A DNA stretch of 58,450 nt, taken from contig NW_003132176.1 of the NCBI RefSeq assembly GCF_000003605.2, positions 1 through 58,450 of the forward strand, in the 5' to 3' direction. Each line of letters opens with the position of its first letter. The stretch's first letter is position 1. Shown piece after piece: positions 1-11,857 of the stretch. Source of the stretch: Saccoglossus kowalevskii. Taxonomy: Eukaryota > Hemichordata > Enteropneusta > Harrimaniidae. The notes beneath the pieces were generated by a model, which worked only from the letters and a program-made list of their open reading frames with translations, made no database searches and was not told where the DNA came from. A program made the position numbers and the translations under genes.

Positions 1-595
1 CAGAATTAGTGAAAGCGTAGGTTTAGTCTGATGTCCTGAATTAGTGAAAGCGTAGGGTCATTCTGATGTCCTGAATTAGTGAAAGCGTAGGTTTAGTCTG
101 ATGTACTGAATTAGTGAAAGCGTAGGTTTATTCTGATGTCCTGAATTAGTGAAAGCGCAGGTTTATTCTGATCCCTGAATTAGTGAAATCGTAGGTTTAT
201 TCTGATGTCCTGAATTAGTGAAAGCGTAGGTTTATTCTGATGTCCTGAATTAGTGAAAGCGTTGGTTTATTCTGATGTCCTGAATTAGTGAAATAGTAGG
301 TTTGTTCTGATGTCCTGAATTAGTGAAAGCGTAGGTTTATTCTGATGTCCTGAATTAGTGAAAGCGTAGGTTTATTCTGATGTCCTGAATTAGTGAAAGC
401 GTAGGTTTATTCTGATGTCCTGAATTAGTGAAAGCGTAGGTTTATTCTGATGTCCTGAATTAGTGAAAGCGTAGGTTTATTCTGATGTCCTGAATTAGTG
501 AAAGCGTTGGTTTATTCTGATGTCCTTAATTAGTGAAAGCGTAGGGTCATTCTGATGTCCTGAATTAGTGAAAGCGTAGGTTTATTCTGATGTCC
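1..595. repeat. Duplicated block V, copy 1
   Basis: The marker order is TTTAGTC, GGGTCA, TTTAGTC followed by a GTACTG junction, a GCGCAGG unit with the 34-bp GATCCCTG junction, an AAATCG unit, a GCGTTGG unit, an AAATAG unit with TTTGTTC, a run of five plain units, GCGTTGG, then CCTTAATT with GGGTCA. The part 37-595 reads the same as 41100-41658, with no difference I could find. The part 2-456 matches 51319-51773. The match to the third copy reaches the window edge, so the block probably continues upstream. Confidence 0.85.
386..420 (+). repeat. Reference monomer (clean consensus unit)
   Basis: This unit shows the commonest base at every position and defines the numbering used in this annotation (position 1 is the T of TGAATTAG). 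Commonest variant classes elsewhere are: GC to TA at 14-15 (AAATAG type); T21 to G with T23 to C (GGGTCA type); C15 to T (GTG type) or A (GAG type); T17 to C (GCGCAGG type); G14 to A (AAAACG type); G2 to A (TAAATT type); T1 to C (CGAATT type); G29 to A (CTAATG type). Length variants recur too: 36 bp with an extra T in TTTATTTCTG, an extra T in AAGTTTTATT or an extra G in ATAGGGGTC, and 34 bp in GATCCCTG. Confidence 0.95.
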
Positions 596-840
596 TGAAT
601 TAGTGAAATAGTAGGTTTATTCTGATGTCCTGAATTAGTGAAAGCGTAGGTTTATTCTGATGTCCTGAATTAGGGAAATGGTAGGTTTATTCTGATGTCC
701 TGAATTAGTAAAAGCGTAGGGTCATTCTGATGTCCTGAATTAGTGAAAGCGTAGGTTTATTCTGATGTCCTGAATTAGTGAAATAGTAGGTTTATTCTGA
801 TGTCCTGAATTAGTGAAAGAGTAGGTTTATTCTGATGTCC

Positions 841-895
841 TGAATTAGTGAAATAGTAGTTTATTCTGATGTCCTGAATTAGTGAAGCGGAGGGT
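841..895. other. Patch of homopolymer losses Q1
   Basis: Two neighbouring units each lack one base: GTAGTTTATT lacks one G of the GG, and GTGAAGCGG lacks one A of the AAA. These losses are rare in the clean parts of the array, so sequencing or consensus error is possible. Confidence 0.5.
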
Positions 896-2169
896 CATTC
901 TGATGTCCTGAATTAGTGAAAGCGTAGGTTTATTCTGATGTCCTGAATTAGAGAAAGCGTACGGTCATTCTGATGTCCTGAATTAGTGAAAGCGTAGGTT
1001 TATTCTAATGTCCTGAATTAGTGAAAGCGTAGGTTTATTCTAATGTCCTGAATTAGTGAAAGCGTAGGTTTATTCTGATGTCCTGAATTAGTGAAAGCGT
1101 AGGTTTATTCTGATGTCCTGAATTAGTGAAAGCGTAGGGTCATTCTGATGTCCTGAATTAGTGAAAGCGTAGGTTTATTCTGATGTCCTGAATTAGTGAA
1201 AGCGTAGGTTTATTCTGATGTCCTGAATTAGTGAAAGCGTAGGTTTATTATGATGTCCTGAATTAGTGAAATAGTTGGTTTATTCTGATGTCCTGAATTA
1301 GTGAAAGCGTATGTTTATTCTGATGTCCTGAATTAGTGAAAGCGTATGTTTATTCTGATGTCCTGAATTAGTGAAAGCGTAGGTTTATTCTGATGTCATG
1401 AATTAGTGAAAGCGTAGGTTTATTCTGATGTCCTGAATTAGTGAAATAGTAGGTTTATTCTGATGTCCTGAATTAGTGAAAGCGTAGGTTCATTCTGATG
1501 TCCTGAATTAGTGAAAGTGTAGGTTTATTCTGATGTCCTGAATTAGTGAAAGCGTAGGTTTATTCTGATGTCCTGAATTAGTAAAATAGTAGGTTTATTC
1601 TGATGTCCTGAATTAGTGAAAGCGTAGGTTTATTCTGATGTCCTGAATTAGTGAAAGCGTAGGTTTATTCTGATGTCCTGAATTAGTGAAAGCGTAGGGT
1701 CATTCTGATGTCCTGAATTAGTGAAAGCTTAGGTTTATTCTGATGTCCTGAATTAGAGAAAGCGTAGGGTCATTCTGATGTCCTGAATTAGTGAAAGCGT
1801 AGGTTTATTCTAATGTCCTGAATTAGTGAAAGCGTAGGTTTATTCTAATGTCCTGAATTAGTGAAAACGTAGGTTTATTCTGATGTCCTGAATTAGTGAA
1901 AGCGTAGGTTTAGTCTGATGTCCTGAATTAGTGAAAGTGTAGGGTCATCCTGATGTCCTGAATTAGTGAAAGCGTAGGGTTATTCTGATGTCCTGAAATT
2001 AGTGAAAGCGTAGGTTTATTCTGATGTCCTGCATTAGTGAAAGCGTAGGTTTATTCTGATGTTCTGAATTAGTGAAATAGTAGGTTTATTCTGATGTCCT
2101 GAATTAGTGAAAGCGTAGGTTTATTCTGATGTCCTGAATTAGTGAAAGCGTAGGTTTATTCTGATGTCC

Positions 2170-2415
2170 TAAATTAGTGAAAGAGTAGGTTTATTCTGAT
2201 GTCCTAAATTAGTGAAAGCGTAGGTTTATTCTAATGTCCCGAATTAGTGAAATAGTATGTTTATTCTGATGTCCTGAATTAGTGAAAGCGTAGGTTTATT
2301 CTAATGTCCTGAATTAGTGAAAGCGTAGGTTTATTTCTGATGTCCTGAATTAGTGAAATAGTAGGTTTATTCTGATGTCCTGAATTAGTGAAAACGTAGG
2401 GTCATTCTGATGTCC
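2170..2415. repeat. Cassette K, copy 1 (full, 246 bp)
   Basis: Defines cassette K: seven units in the order TAAATT/GAG type, TAAATT plain, CGAATT with AAATAG and TATG, plain, a 36-bp unit with TTTATTTCTG, AAATAG type, AAAACG with GGGTCA. The length is 7 x 35 + 1 because of the 36-bp unit. In this copy the second and fourth units end in CTAATG. Confidence 0.9.
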
Positions 2416-3569
2416 TGAATTAGTGAAAGCGTAGGTTTATTCTGATGTCCTGAATTAGTGAAATAGTAGGTTTATTCTGATGTCCTGAATTAGTGAAAGC
2501 GTAGGGTCATTCTGATGTCCTGAATTAGTGAAAGTGTAGGTTTATTCTGATGTCCTGAATTAGTGAAAGCGTAGGTTTATTCTGATCCCTGAATTAGTGA
2601 AAGCGTAGGTTTATTCTAATGTCCTGAATTAGTGAAATAGTAGGTTTATTCTGATGTCCTGAATTAGGGAAAGCGTTGGTTTATTCTGATGTCCTGAATT
2701 AGTGAAAGCGTAGGTTTATTCTGATGTCCTGAATTAGTGAAATAGTAGGTTTATTCTGATGTCCTGAATTAGTGAAAGCGTAGGTTTATTCTGATGTCCT
2801 GAATTAGTGAAAGCGTAGGTTTATTCTGAAGTCCTGAATTAGTGAAAGCGTAGGGTCATTCTGATGTCCTGAATTAGTGAAAGCGTAGGTTTATTCTGAT
2901 GTCCTGAATTAGTGAAAGCGTAGGGTCATTCTGATGTCCTGAATTAGTAAAAGCGTAGGTTTATTCTGATGTCCTGAATTAGTGAAAGCGTAGGTTTATT
3001 CTGATGTCCTGAATTAGTGAAAGCGTAGGGTCATTCTGATGTCCTGAATTAGTGAAAGCGTAGGTTTATTCTAATGTCCTGAATTAGTGAAAGCGTAGGT
3101 TTATTCTAATGTCCTGAATTAGTGAAAACGTAGGTTTATTCTGATGTCCTGAATTAGTGAAAGCGGAGGTTTAGTCTGATGTCCTGAATTAGTGAAAGCG
3201 TAGGGTCATTCTGATGTCCTGAATTAGTGAAAGCGTAGGTTTATTCTGATGTCCTGAATTAGTGAAAGCGTAGGTTTATTCTGATGTCCTGAATTAGTGA
3301 AAGCGTAGGTTTATTCTGATGTCCTGAATTAGAGAAAGCGTACGGTCATTCTGATGTCCTGAATTAGTGAAAGCGTAGGTTTATTCTGATGTCCTGAATT
3401 AGTGAAAGCGTAGGTTTATTCTGATGTCCTGAATTAGTAAAAGCGTAGGTTTATTCTGATGTCCTGAATTAGTGAAAGCGTAGGTTTATTCTGATGTCCT
3501 GAATTAGTGAAAGCGTAGGTTTATTCTGATGTCATGAATTAGTGAAAGCGCAGGTTTATTCTGATGTCC

Positions 3570-3815
3570 TTAATTAGTGAAAGAGTAGGTTTATTCTGAT
3601 GTCCTAAATTAGTGAAAGCGTAGGTTTATTTTGATGTCCCGAATTAGTGAAATAGTATGTTTATTCTGATGTCCTAAATTAGTGAAAGCGTAGGTTTATT
3701 CTGATGTCCTGAATTAGTGAAAGCGTAGGTTTATTTCTGATGTCCTGAATTAGTGAAATAGTAGGTTTATTCTGATGTCCTGAATTAGTGAAATAGTAGG
3801 TTTATTCTGATGTCC
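3570..3815. repeat. Cassette K, copy 2
   Basis: Full length. The first unit begins TTAATT, the second ends TTTTGATG and the last unit is AAATAG type instead of AAAACG/GGGTCA. The same three peculiarities occur in the copy at 32829-33074, so the two are close relatives. Confidence 0.88.
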
Positions 3816-3960
3816 TGAATTAGTGAAAGCGTAGGTTTATTCTGATGTCCTGAATTAGTGAAAGCGTAGGTTTAATCTGATGTCCTGAATTAGTGAAATA
3901 GTAGGTTAATTCTGATGTCCTGAATTAGTGAAAGCGTAGGGTCATTCTGATGTCCTGAAT

Positions 3961-4045
3961 TAGTGAAGCGTAGTTTATTCTGATGTCCTGAATTAGTGAA
4001 AGCGTAGTTTATTCTGATGTCCTGAATTAGTAAATAGTAGTTTAT
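3961..4045. other. Patch of homopolymer losses Q2
   Basis: At least four single-base losses in three adjacent units (GTGAAGCG, GTAGTTTATT twice, GTAAATAGTAGTTT). All fall in the AAA or GG runs of the monomer. Confidence 0.6.
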
Positions 4046-4769
4046 TCTGATGTCCTGAATTAGTGAAAGCGTAGGTTTATTCTGATGTCCTGAATTAGTG
4101 AAATAGTAGGTTTATTCTGATGTCCTGAATTAGTGAAATAGTAGGTTTATTCTGATGTCCTGAATTAGGGAAAGCGTAGGTTTATTCTGATGTCCTGAAT
4201 TAGTGAAAGCGTAGGTTTATTCTGATGTCCTGAATTAGTGAAATAGTAGGTTTATTCTGATGTCCTGAATTAGTGAAAGCGTAGGGTCATTCTGATGTCC
4301 TGAATTAGTGAAATTGTAGGTTTATTCTGATGTCGTGAATTAGTGAAAGCGTAGGTTTATTCTGATGTCCTGAATTAGTAAAATAGTAGGTTTATTCTGA
4401 TGTCCTGAATTAGTGAAAGCGTAGGTTTATTCTGATGTCCTGAATTAGTGAAAGCGTAGGTTTATTCTGATGTCCTGAATTAGTGAAATAGTATGTTTAT
4501 TCTGATGTCCTGAATTAGTGAAAGAGTAGGTTTATTCTGATGTCCTGAATTAGTGAAAGCGTAGGGTCATTCTGATGTCCTGAATTAGTGAAAGCGTAGG
4601 TTTATTCTGATGTTCTGAATTAGTGAAAGCGTAGGGTCATTCTGATGTCCTGAATTAGTGAAAGCGTAGGTTTATTCGAATGTCCTGAATTAGTGAAAGC
4701 GTAGGTTTATTCTAATGTCCTGAATTAGTGAAAACGTAGGTTTATTCTGATGTCCTGAATTAGTGAAAG

Positions 4770-4970
4770 CGTAGTTTAGTCTGATGTCCTGAATTAGTGA
4801 AGCGTAGTTTATTCTGATGTCCTGAAATAGTGAAAGCGTAGTTTATTCTGATGTCCTGAATTAGTAAAGCGTAGCCTTATTCTGATGTCCTGAATAGTGA
4901 AAGCATAGGGGTCATTCTGATATCTGAATTAGTGAAAGCGTAGGTTTATTCTGATGTCCCGAAATTAGTG
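4770..4970. other. Patch of homopolymer losses and odd indels Q3
   Basis: Six consecutive units carry one-base changes: GTAGTTTAGT, GTGAAGCG, CTGAAATAG, GTAAAGCG, TAGCCTTATT, CTGAATAGTG, GATATCTG and CCCGAAATT. The underlying order (TTTAGTC, ..., AGCTTTA, ATAGGGGTC with GATATCC) is that of cassette C, which is clean at 9896-10141. This is therefore a C-like tract with a corrupted sequence. Confidence 0.65.
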
Positions 4971-5380
4971 AAAGTGTAGGTTTATTCTGATGTCCTGAAT
5001 TAGTGAAAGCGTAGGTTTATTCTGATGTCCTGAATTAGTGAAAGCGTAGGTTTATTCTGATGTCCTGAATTAGTGAAAGCGTAGGTTTATTCTGATGTCC
5101 TGAATTAGTGAAAGCGTAGGTTTATTCTGATGTCCTGAATTAGTGAAAGCGTTGGTTTATTCTGATGTCCTGAATTAGTGAAAGCGTAGGGTCATTCTGA
5201 TGTCCTGAATTAGGGAAAGCGTAGGTTTATTCTGATGTCCTGAATTAGTGAAAGCGTAGGTTTATTCTGATGTCCTGAATTAGTGAAAGCGTAGGGTCAT
5301 TCTGATGTCCTGAATTAGTGAAAGCGTAAGTTTATTCTGATGTCCTGAATTAGTGAAAGCGTAGGTTTATTCTGATGTCC

Positions 5381-5486
5381 TGAATTAGTGAAATAGTAGG
5401 TTTATTTCTGATGTCCTGAATTAGTGAAATAGTAGGTTTATTCTGATGTCCTGAATTAGAGAAAACGTAGGGTCCTTCTGATGTCC
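5381..5486. repeat. Cassette K tail (36-bp unit, AAATAG, AAAACG)
   Basis: Only the last three units of K are present. The 36-bp unit is AAATAG type and the last reads TTAGAGAAAACG with GGGTCCTTC. An identical arrangement is at 29540-29645. Confidence 0.85.
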
Positions 5487-5695
5487 TGAATTAGTGAAAG
5501 CGTAGGGTCATTCTGATGTCCTGAATTAGTGAAAGCGTAGGTTTATTCTGATGTCCTGAATTAGTGAAAGCGTCGGTTAATTCTGATGTCCTGAATAAGT
5601 GAAAGCGTAGGTTTATTCTGATGTCCTGAATTAGTGAAAGCGTAGGTTTATTCTGATGTACTGAATTAGTGAAAGTGTAGTTTATTCTGATGTCC

Positions 5696-6255
5696 TGAAT
5701 TAGTGAAAGCGTAGGTTTATTCTGATGTCCTGAATTAGTGAAAGCGTAGGGTCATTCTGATGTCCTGAATTAGTGAAAGCGTAGGTTTATTCTGATGTCC
5801 TGAATTAGTGAAAGCGTAGGGTCATTCTGATGTCCTGAATTAGTGAAAGCGTAGGTTTATTCTGATGTCCTGAATTAGTGAAAGCGTAGGTTTATTCTGA
5901 TGTCCTGAATTAGTGAAAGCGTAGGGTCATTCTGATGTCCTGAATTAGTGAAAGCGTAGGTTTATTCTGATGTCCTGAATTAGTGAAAGCGTAGGGTCAT
6001 TCTGATGTCCTGAATTAGTGAAAGCGTAGGTTTATTCTGATGTCCTGAATTAGTGAAAGCGTAGGTTTATTCTGATGTCCTGAATTAGTGAAATAGTAAG
6101 TTTATTCTGATGTCCTGAATTAGTGAAAGCGTAGAGTCATGCTGATGTCCTGAATTAGTGAAAGCGTAGGTTTATTCTCATGTCCTGAATTAGTGAAAGC
6201 GTAAGTTTATTCTGATGTCCTGAATTAGTGAAAGTGTAGGTATATTCTGATGTCC
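5696..6255. repeat. Duplicated block VI, copy 1 (560 bp)
   Basis: Plain and GGGTCA units alternate, followed by an AAATAGTAAG unit and the rare markers GTAGAGTCATGCTG, TATTCTCATG and GTGTAGGTATATT. The same order is at 21947-22506, a constant offset of 16,251 bp across the 560 bp. Confidence 0.85.
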
Positions 6256-6535
6256 TGAATTAGTGAAAGCGCAGGTTTATTCTGATGTCCTGAATTAGTG
6301 AAATAGTATGTTTATTATGATGTCCTGAATTAGTGAAAGCGTAGGTTTATTCTGATGTCCTGAATTAGTGAAAGCGTAGGTTTATTCTGATGTCCTGCAT
6401 TAGTGAAAGCGTAGGTTTATTCTGATGTTCTGAATTAGTGAAATAGTAGGTTTATTCTGATGTCCTGAATTAGTGAAAGCGTAGGTTTATTCTGATGTCC
6501 TGAATTAGTGAAAGCGTAGGTTTATTCTGATGTCC

Positions 6536-6781
6536 TAAATTAGTGAAAGAGTAGGTTTATTCTGATGTCCTAAATTAGTGAAAGCGTAGGTTTATTCTGA
6601 TGTCCCGAATTAGTGAAATAGTATGTTTATTCTGATGTCCTGAATTAGTGAAAGCGTAGGTTTATTCTAATGTCCTGAATTAGTGAAAGCGTAGGTTTAT
6701 TTCTGATGTCCTGAATTAGTGAAATAGTAGGTTTATTCTGATGTCCTGAATTAGTGAAAACGTAGGGTCATTCTGATGTCC
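6536..6781. repeat. Cassette K, copy 3
   Basis: Full seven-unit copy with TATG and the GGGTCATTC ending. It follows an E pair (TGCATT at 6396) by two plain units, as at 14942, 19321 and 39839. Confidence 0.9.
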
Positions 6782-6989
6782 TGAATTAGTGAAAGCGTAG
6801 GTTTATTCTGATGTCCTGAATTAGTGAAATAGTAGGTTTATTCTGATGTCCTGAATTAGTGAAATAGTAGGTTTATTCTGATGTCCTGAATTAGGGAAAG
6901 CGTAGGTTTATTCTGATTTCCTGAATTAGTGAAAGCGTAGGTTTATTCTGATGTCCTGAATTAGTGAAATAGTAGGTTTATTCTGATGT

Positions 6990-7520
6990 CCTGAATTAGT
7001 GAAAGCGTAGGGTCATTCTGATGTCCTGAATTAGTGAAAGCGTAGGGTCATTCTGATGTCCTGAATTAGTGAAAGCGTAGGTTTATTCTGATGTCCTGAA
7101 TTAGTGAAAGCGTAGGGTCATTCTGATGTCCTGAATTAGTGAAAGCGTAGGTTTATTCTGATGTCCTGAATTAGTGAAAGCGTAGGGTCATTCTGATGTC
7201 CTGAATTAGTGAAAGCGTAGGTTTATTCTGATGTCGTGAATTAGTGAAAGCGTAGGTTTATTCTGATGTCCTGAATTAGTGAAATAGTAAGTTTATTCTG
7301 ATGTCCTGAATTAGTGAAAGCGTAGGGTCATTCTGATGTCCTGAATTAGTGAAAGCGTAGGGTTATTCTCATGTCCTGAATTAGTGAAAGCGTAAGTTTA
7401 TTCTGATATCCTGAATTAGTGAAAGTGTAGTTTATTCTGATGTCCTGAATTAGTGAAAGCGCAGTTTATTCTGATGTCCTGAATTAATGAAATAGTATGT
7501 TATATGATGTCCTGATTAGT
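6990..7520. repeat. Duplicated block VII, copy 1
   Basis: The order is GGGTCA twice, then plain and GGGTCA alternating, GTCGTGAATT, AAATAGTAAG, GGGTCA, a GGGTTATTCTCATG unit, GCGTAAG with GATATCC, a GTG unit, a GCGCAG unit and AAATAGTATG. It matches about 39100-39640. The final 90 bases are corrupted here (Q4) but clean in the other copy. Confidence 0.75.
7425..7520. other. Patch of losses Q4
   Basis: Four units lose bases: GTGTAGTTTATT, GCGCAGTTTATT, TATGTTATATGATG and CCTGATTAG. The counterpart near 39530-39640 is intact. Immediately after the patch the unit order jumps to a different module (GCGTTGG, GGGTCA, TTAGGGAAAG). Confidence 0.65.
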
Positions 7521-7896
7521 GAAAGCGTAGGTTTATTCTGATGTCCTGAATTAGTGAAAGCGTTGGTTTATTCTGATGTCCTGAATTAGTGAAAGCGTAG
7601 GGTCATTCTGATGTCCTGAATTAGGGAAAGCGTAGGTTTATTCTGATGTCCTGAATTAGTGAAAGCGTAGGTTTATTCTGATGTCCTGAATTAGTGAAAG
7701 CGTAGGGTCATTCTGATGTCCTGAATTAGTGAAAGCGTAAGTTTATTCTGATGTCCTGAATTAGTGAAAGCGTAGGTTTATTCTGATGTCCTGAATTAGT
7801 GAAATAGTAAGTTTATTCTGATGACCTGAATTAGTGAAAGCGTAGGGTCATTCTGATGTCCTGAATTAGTGAAAGCGTAGGTTTATTCTGATGTCC

Positions 7897-8071
7897 TGAA
7901 TTAGTAAAAGCGTAGGTTTATTCTGATGTCCTGAATTAGTGAAAGTGTAGGTTTATTCTGATGTCCTGAATTAGTGAAAGCGCAGGTTTATTCTGATGTC
8001 ATGAATTAGTGAAATAGTATGTTTATTCTGATGTCCTGAATTAGTTAAAGCGTAGGTTTATTCTGATGTCC
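7897..8071. repeat. Cassette B, copy 1 (5 of 10 units)
   Basis: Units in order are GTAAAAG, GTG type, GCGCAGG, a CATGAATT start with AAATAG and TATG, then GTTAAAG. Instead of the usual second half it joins directly to a K copy that lacks its first unit. Confidence 0.85.
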
Positions 8072-8282
8072 TAAATTAGTGAAAGCGTAGGTTTATTCTG
8101 ATGTCCCGAATTAGTGAAATAGTATGTTTATTCTGATGTCCTAAATTAGTGAAAGCGTAGGTTTAATCTGATGTCCTGAATTAGTGAAAGCGTAGGTTTA
8201 TTTCTGATGTCCTGAATTAGTGAAATAGTAGGTTTATTCTGATGTCCTGAATTAGTGAAAACGTAGGGTCCTTCTGATGTCC
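8072..8282. repeat. Cassette K, copy 4 (first unit missing, 211 bp)
   Basis: Begins at the TAAATT plain unit, runs through CGAATT/TATG, a TTTAATCTG unit and the 36-bp unit, and ends with AAAACG and GGGTCCTTC. Confidence 0.85.
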
Positions 8283-8949
8283 TGAATTAGTGAAAGCGTA
8301 GGGTCATTCTGATGTCCTGAATTAGTGAAAGCGTAGGTTTATTCTGATGTCCTGAATTAGTGATAGCGTCGGTTAATTCTGATGTCCTGAATAAGTGAAA
8401 GCGTAGGTTTATTCTGATGTCCTGAATTAGTGAAAGCGTAGGTTTATTCTGATGTACTGAATTAGTGAAAGTGTAGGTTTATTCTGATGTCCTGAATTAG
8501 TGAAAGCGTAGGTTTATTTTGATGTCCTGCATTAGTGAAAGCGTAGGTTTATTCTGATGTTCTGAATTAGTGAAATAGTAGGTTTATTCTGATGTCCTGA
8601 ATTAGTGAAAGCGTAGGTTTATTCTGATGTCCTGAATTAGTGAAAGCGTAGGTTTATTCTGATGTCCTGAATTAGTAAAAGCGTAGGTTTATTCTGATGT
8701 CCTGAATTAGTGAAAGCGTAGGTTTATTCTGATGTCCTGAATTAGTGAAAGCGTAGGTTTATTCTGATGTCATGAATTAGTGAAAGCGTAGGTTTATTCT
8801 GATGTCCTGAATTAGTGAAATAGTAAGTTTTATTCTGATGTCCTGAATTAGTGAAAGCGTTTGGTTTATTCTGATGTCCTGAATTAGTGTAAGCGTAGGT
8901 TTATTCTGATGTCCTGAATTAGTGAAAGCGTAGGTTTATTCTGATGTCC

Positions 8950-9195
8950 TGAATTAGTGAAAGAGTAGGTTTATTCTGATGTCCTAAATTAGTGAAAGCG
9001 TAGGTTTATTCTGATGTCCCGAATTAGTGAAATGGTATGTTTATTCTGATGTCCTAAATTAGTGAAAGCGTAGGTTTATTCTGATGTCCTGAATTAGTGA
9101 AAGCGTAGGTTTATTTCTGATGTCCTGAATTAGTGAAATAGTAGGTTTATTCTGATGTCCTGAATTAGTGAAAACGTAGGGTCCTTCTGATGTCC
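8950..9195. repeat. Cassette K, copy 5 (AAATGG/GGGTCC subfamily)
   Basis: Full copy with AAATGGTATG in the third unit and GGGTCCTTC at the end. It is followed by the same unit order as the 806-bp repeats at 35738 and 36860, up to 9721, where cassette C takes over in place of the 23rd unit. Confidence 0.9.
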
Positions 9196-9720
9196 TGAAT
9201 TAGTGAAAGCGTAGGTTTATTCTGATGTCCTGAATTAGTGAAATAGTAGGTTTATTCTGATGTCCTGAATTAGTGAAATAGTAGGTTTATTCTGATGTCC
9301 TGAATTAGTGAAAGCGTAGGTTTATTCTGATGTCCTGAATTAGTGAAAGCGTAGGTTTATTCTGATGTCCTGAATTAGTGAAATAGTAGGTTTATTCTGA
9401 TGTCCTGAATTAGTGAAAGCGTAGGGTCATTCTGATGTCCTGAATTAGTGAAAGCGTAGGTTTATTCTGATGTCCTGAATTAGTGAAAGCGTAGGTTTAT
9501 TCTTATGTCCTGAATTAGTAAAATAGTAGGTTTATTCTGATGTCCTGAATTAGTGATAGCGTAGGTTTATTCTGATGTCCTGAATTAGTGAAAGCGTAGG
9601 TTTATTCTGATGTCCTGAATTAGTGAAATAGTAGGTTTATTCTGATGTCCTGAATTAGTGAAAGCGTAGGGTCATTCTGATGTCCTGAATTAGTGAAAGC
9701 GTAGGTTTATTCTGATGTCC

Positions 9721-10141
9721 TGAATTAGTGAAAGCGTCGGTTAATTCTGATGTCCTGAATTAGTGAAAGCGTAGGGTCATTCTGATGTCCTGAATTCGTG
9801 AAAGCGTAGGTTTATTCTAATGTCCAGAATTAGTGAAAGCGTAGGTTTATTCTAATGTCCTGAATTAGTGAAAACGTAGGTTTATTCTGATGTCCTGAAT
9901 TAGTGAAAGCGGAGGTTTAGTCTGATGTCCTGAATTAGTGAAAGCGTATGGTCATTCCGATGTCCTGAATTAGTGAAAGCGTAGGTTTATTCTGATGTCC
10001 TGAATTAGTGAAAGCGTAGCTTTATTCTGATGTCCTGAATTAGTGAAAGCATAGGGGTCATTCTGATATCCTGAATTAGTGAAAGCGTAGGTTTATTCTG
10101 ATGTCCTGAATTAGTGAAAGTGTAGGTTTATTCTGATGTCC
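9721..10141. repeat. Cassette C, copy 1 (12 units, 421 bp)
   Basis: Defines cassette C: GCGTCGGTTAATTC; GGGTCA; GAATTCGTG start with CTAATG; plain with CTAATG; AAAACG; GCGGAGG with TTTAGTC; GCGTATGGTCA; plain; GTAGCTTTA; 36-bp ATAGGGGTCA with GATATCC; plain; GTG type. This copy shares a CCAGAATT start in unit 4 and TCATTCCGATG with the copy at 29716. The restriction-type hexamer GAATTC is at 9792. Confidence 0.9.
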
Positions 10142-10596
10142 TGAATTAGTGAAAGCGTAGGTTTATTCTGATGTCCTGAATTAGTGAAAGCGTAGGTTTA
10201 TTCTGATGTCCTGAATTAGTGAAAGCGTAGGTTTATTCTGATGTCCTGAATTAGTGAAAGCGTTGGTTTATTCTGATGTCCTGAATTAGTGAAAGCGTAG
10301 GGTCATTCTGATGTCCTGAATTAGGGAAAGCGTAGGTTTATTCTGATGTCCTGAATTAGTGAAAGCGTAGGTTTATTCTGATGTCCTGAATTAGTGAAAG
10401 CGTAGGGTCATTCTGATGTCCTGAATTAGTGAAAGCGTAAGTTTATTCTGATGTCCTGAATTAGTGAAAGCGTAGGTTTATTCTGATGTCCTGAATTAGT
10501 GAAATAGTAAGTTTATTCTGATGTCCTGAATTAGTGAAAGCGTAGGGTCATTCTGATGTCCTGAATTAGTGAAAGCGTAGGTTTATTCTGATGTCC

Positions 10597-11017
10597 TGAA
10601 TTAGTGAAAGCGTCGGTTAATTCTGATGTCCTGAATTAGTGAAAGCGTAGGGTCATTCTGATGTCCTGAATTCGTGAAAGCGTTGGTTTATTCTAATGTC
10701 CTGAATTAGTGAAAGCGTAGGTTTATTCTAATGTCCTGAATTAGTGAAACCGTAGGTTTATTCTGATGTCCTGAATTAGTGAAAGAGGAGGTTTAGTCTG
10801 ATGTCCTGAATTAGTGAAAGCGTATGGTCATTCTGATGTCCTGAATTAGTGAAAGCGTAGGTTTATTCTGATGTCCTGAATTAGTGAAAGCGTAGCTTTA
10901 TTCTGATGTCCTGAATTAGTGAAAGCATAGGGGTCATTCTGATATCCTGAATTAGTGAAAGCGTGGGTTTATTCTGATGTCCTGAATTAGTGAAAGTGTA
11001 GGTTTATTCTGATGTCC
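10597..11017. repeat. Cassette C, copy 2
   Basis: Full 421 bp. It belongs to the AAACCG/GAGGAGG subfamily, with GCGTTGG in the GAATTC unit (hexamer at 10668) and GCGTGGG in unit 11. It heads block III, which is repeated from 23098. Confidence 0.9.
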
Positions 11018-11507
11018 TGAATTAGTGAAAGCGTAGGTTTATTCTGATGTCCTGAATTAGTGAAAGCGTAGGTTTATTCTGATGTCCTGAATTAGTGAAA
11101 GCGTAGGTTTATTCTGATGTCCTGAATTAGTGAAAGCGTAGGTTTATTCTGATGTCCTGAATTAGTGAAAGCGTTGGTTTATTCTGATGTCCTGAATTAG
11201 TGAAAGCGTAGGGTCATTCTGATGTCCTGAATTAGGGAAAGCGTAGGTTTATTCTGATGTCCTGAATTAGTGAAAGCGTAGGTTTATTCTGATGTCCTGA
11301 ATTGGTGAAAGCGTAGGGTCATTCTGATGTCCTGAATTAGTGAAAGCGTAAGTTTATTCTGATGTCCTGAATTAGTGAAAGCGTAGGTTTATTCTGATGT
11401 CCTGAATTAGTGAAATAGTAAGTTTATTCTGATGTCCTGAATTAGTGAAAGCGTAGGGTCATTCTGATGTCCTGAATTAGTGAAAGCGTAGGTTTATTCT
11501 GATGTCC

Positions 11508-11857
11508 TGAATTAGTAAAAGCGTAGGTTTATTCTGATGTCCTGAATTAGTGAAAGTGTAGGTTTATTCTGATGTCCTGAATTAGTGAAAGCGCAGGTTT
11601 ATTCTGATGTCATGAATTAGTGAAATAGTATGTTTATTCTGATGTCCTGAATTAGTTAAAGCGTAGGTTTATTCTGATGTCCTGAATTAGTGAAAGCGTA
11701 GGTTTATTCTGATGTCCTGAATTAGTGAAATAGTAGGTTTATTATGATGTCCTGAATTAGTGAAAGCGTAGGTTTATTCTGATGTCCTGAATTAGTGAAA
11801 GCGTAAGTTTATTCTGATGTCCTGAATTAGTGAAAGCGTAGGTTTATTCTGATGTCC
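11508..11857. repeat. Cassette B, copy 2 (full, 350 bp)
   Basis: Complete ten-unit form: GTAAAAG; GTG; GCGCAGG; CATGAATT with AAATAG/TATG; GTTAAAG; plain; AAATAG with TTATTATG; plain; GTAAGTTT; plain. It joins K at 11858 without a gap. Confidence 0.9.

Noticed and set aside
386-420. Hairpin in the monomer (GAAT near 2-5 with ATTC at 24-27)
   Set aside because: Only four complementary bases across an 18-base loop, with mismatches beyond; too weak to call.
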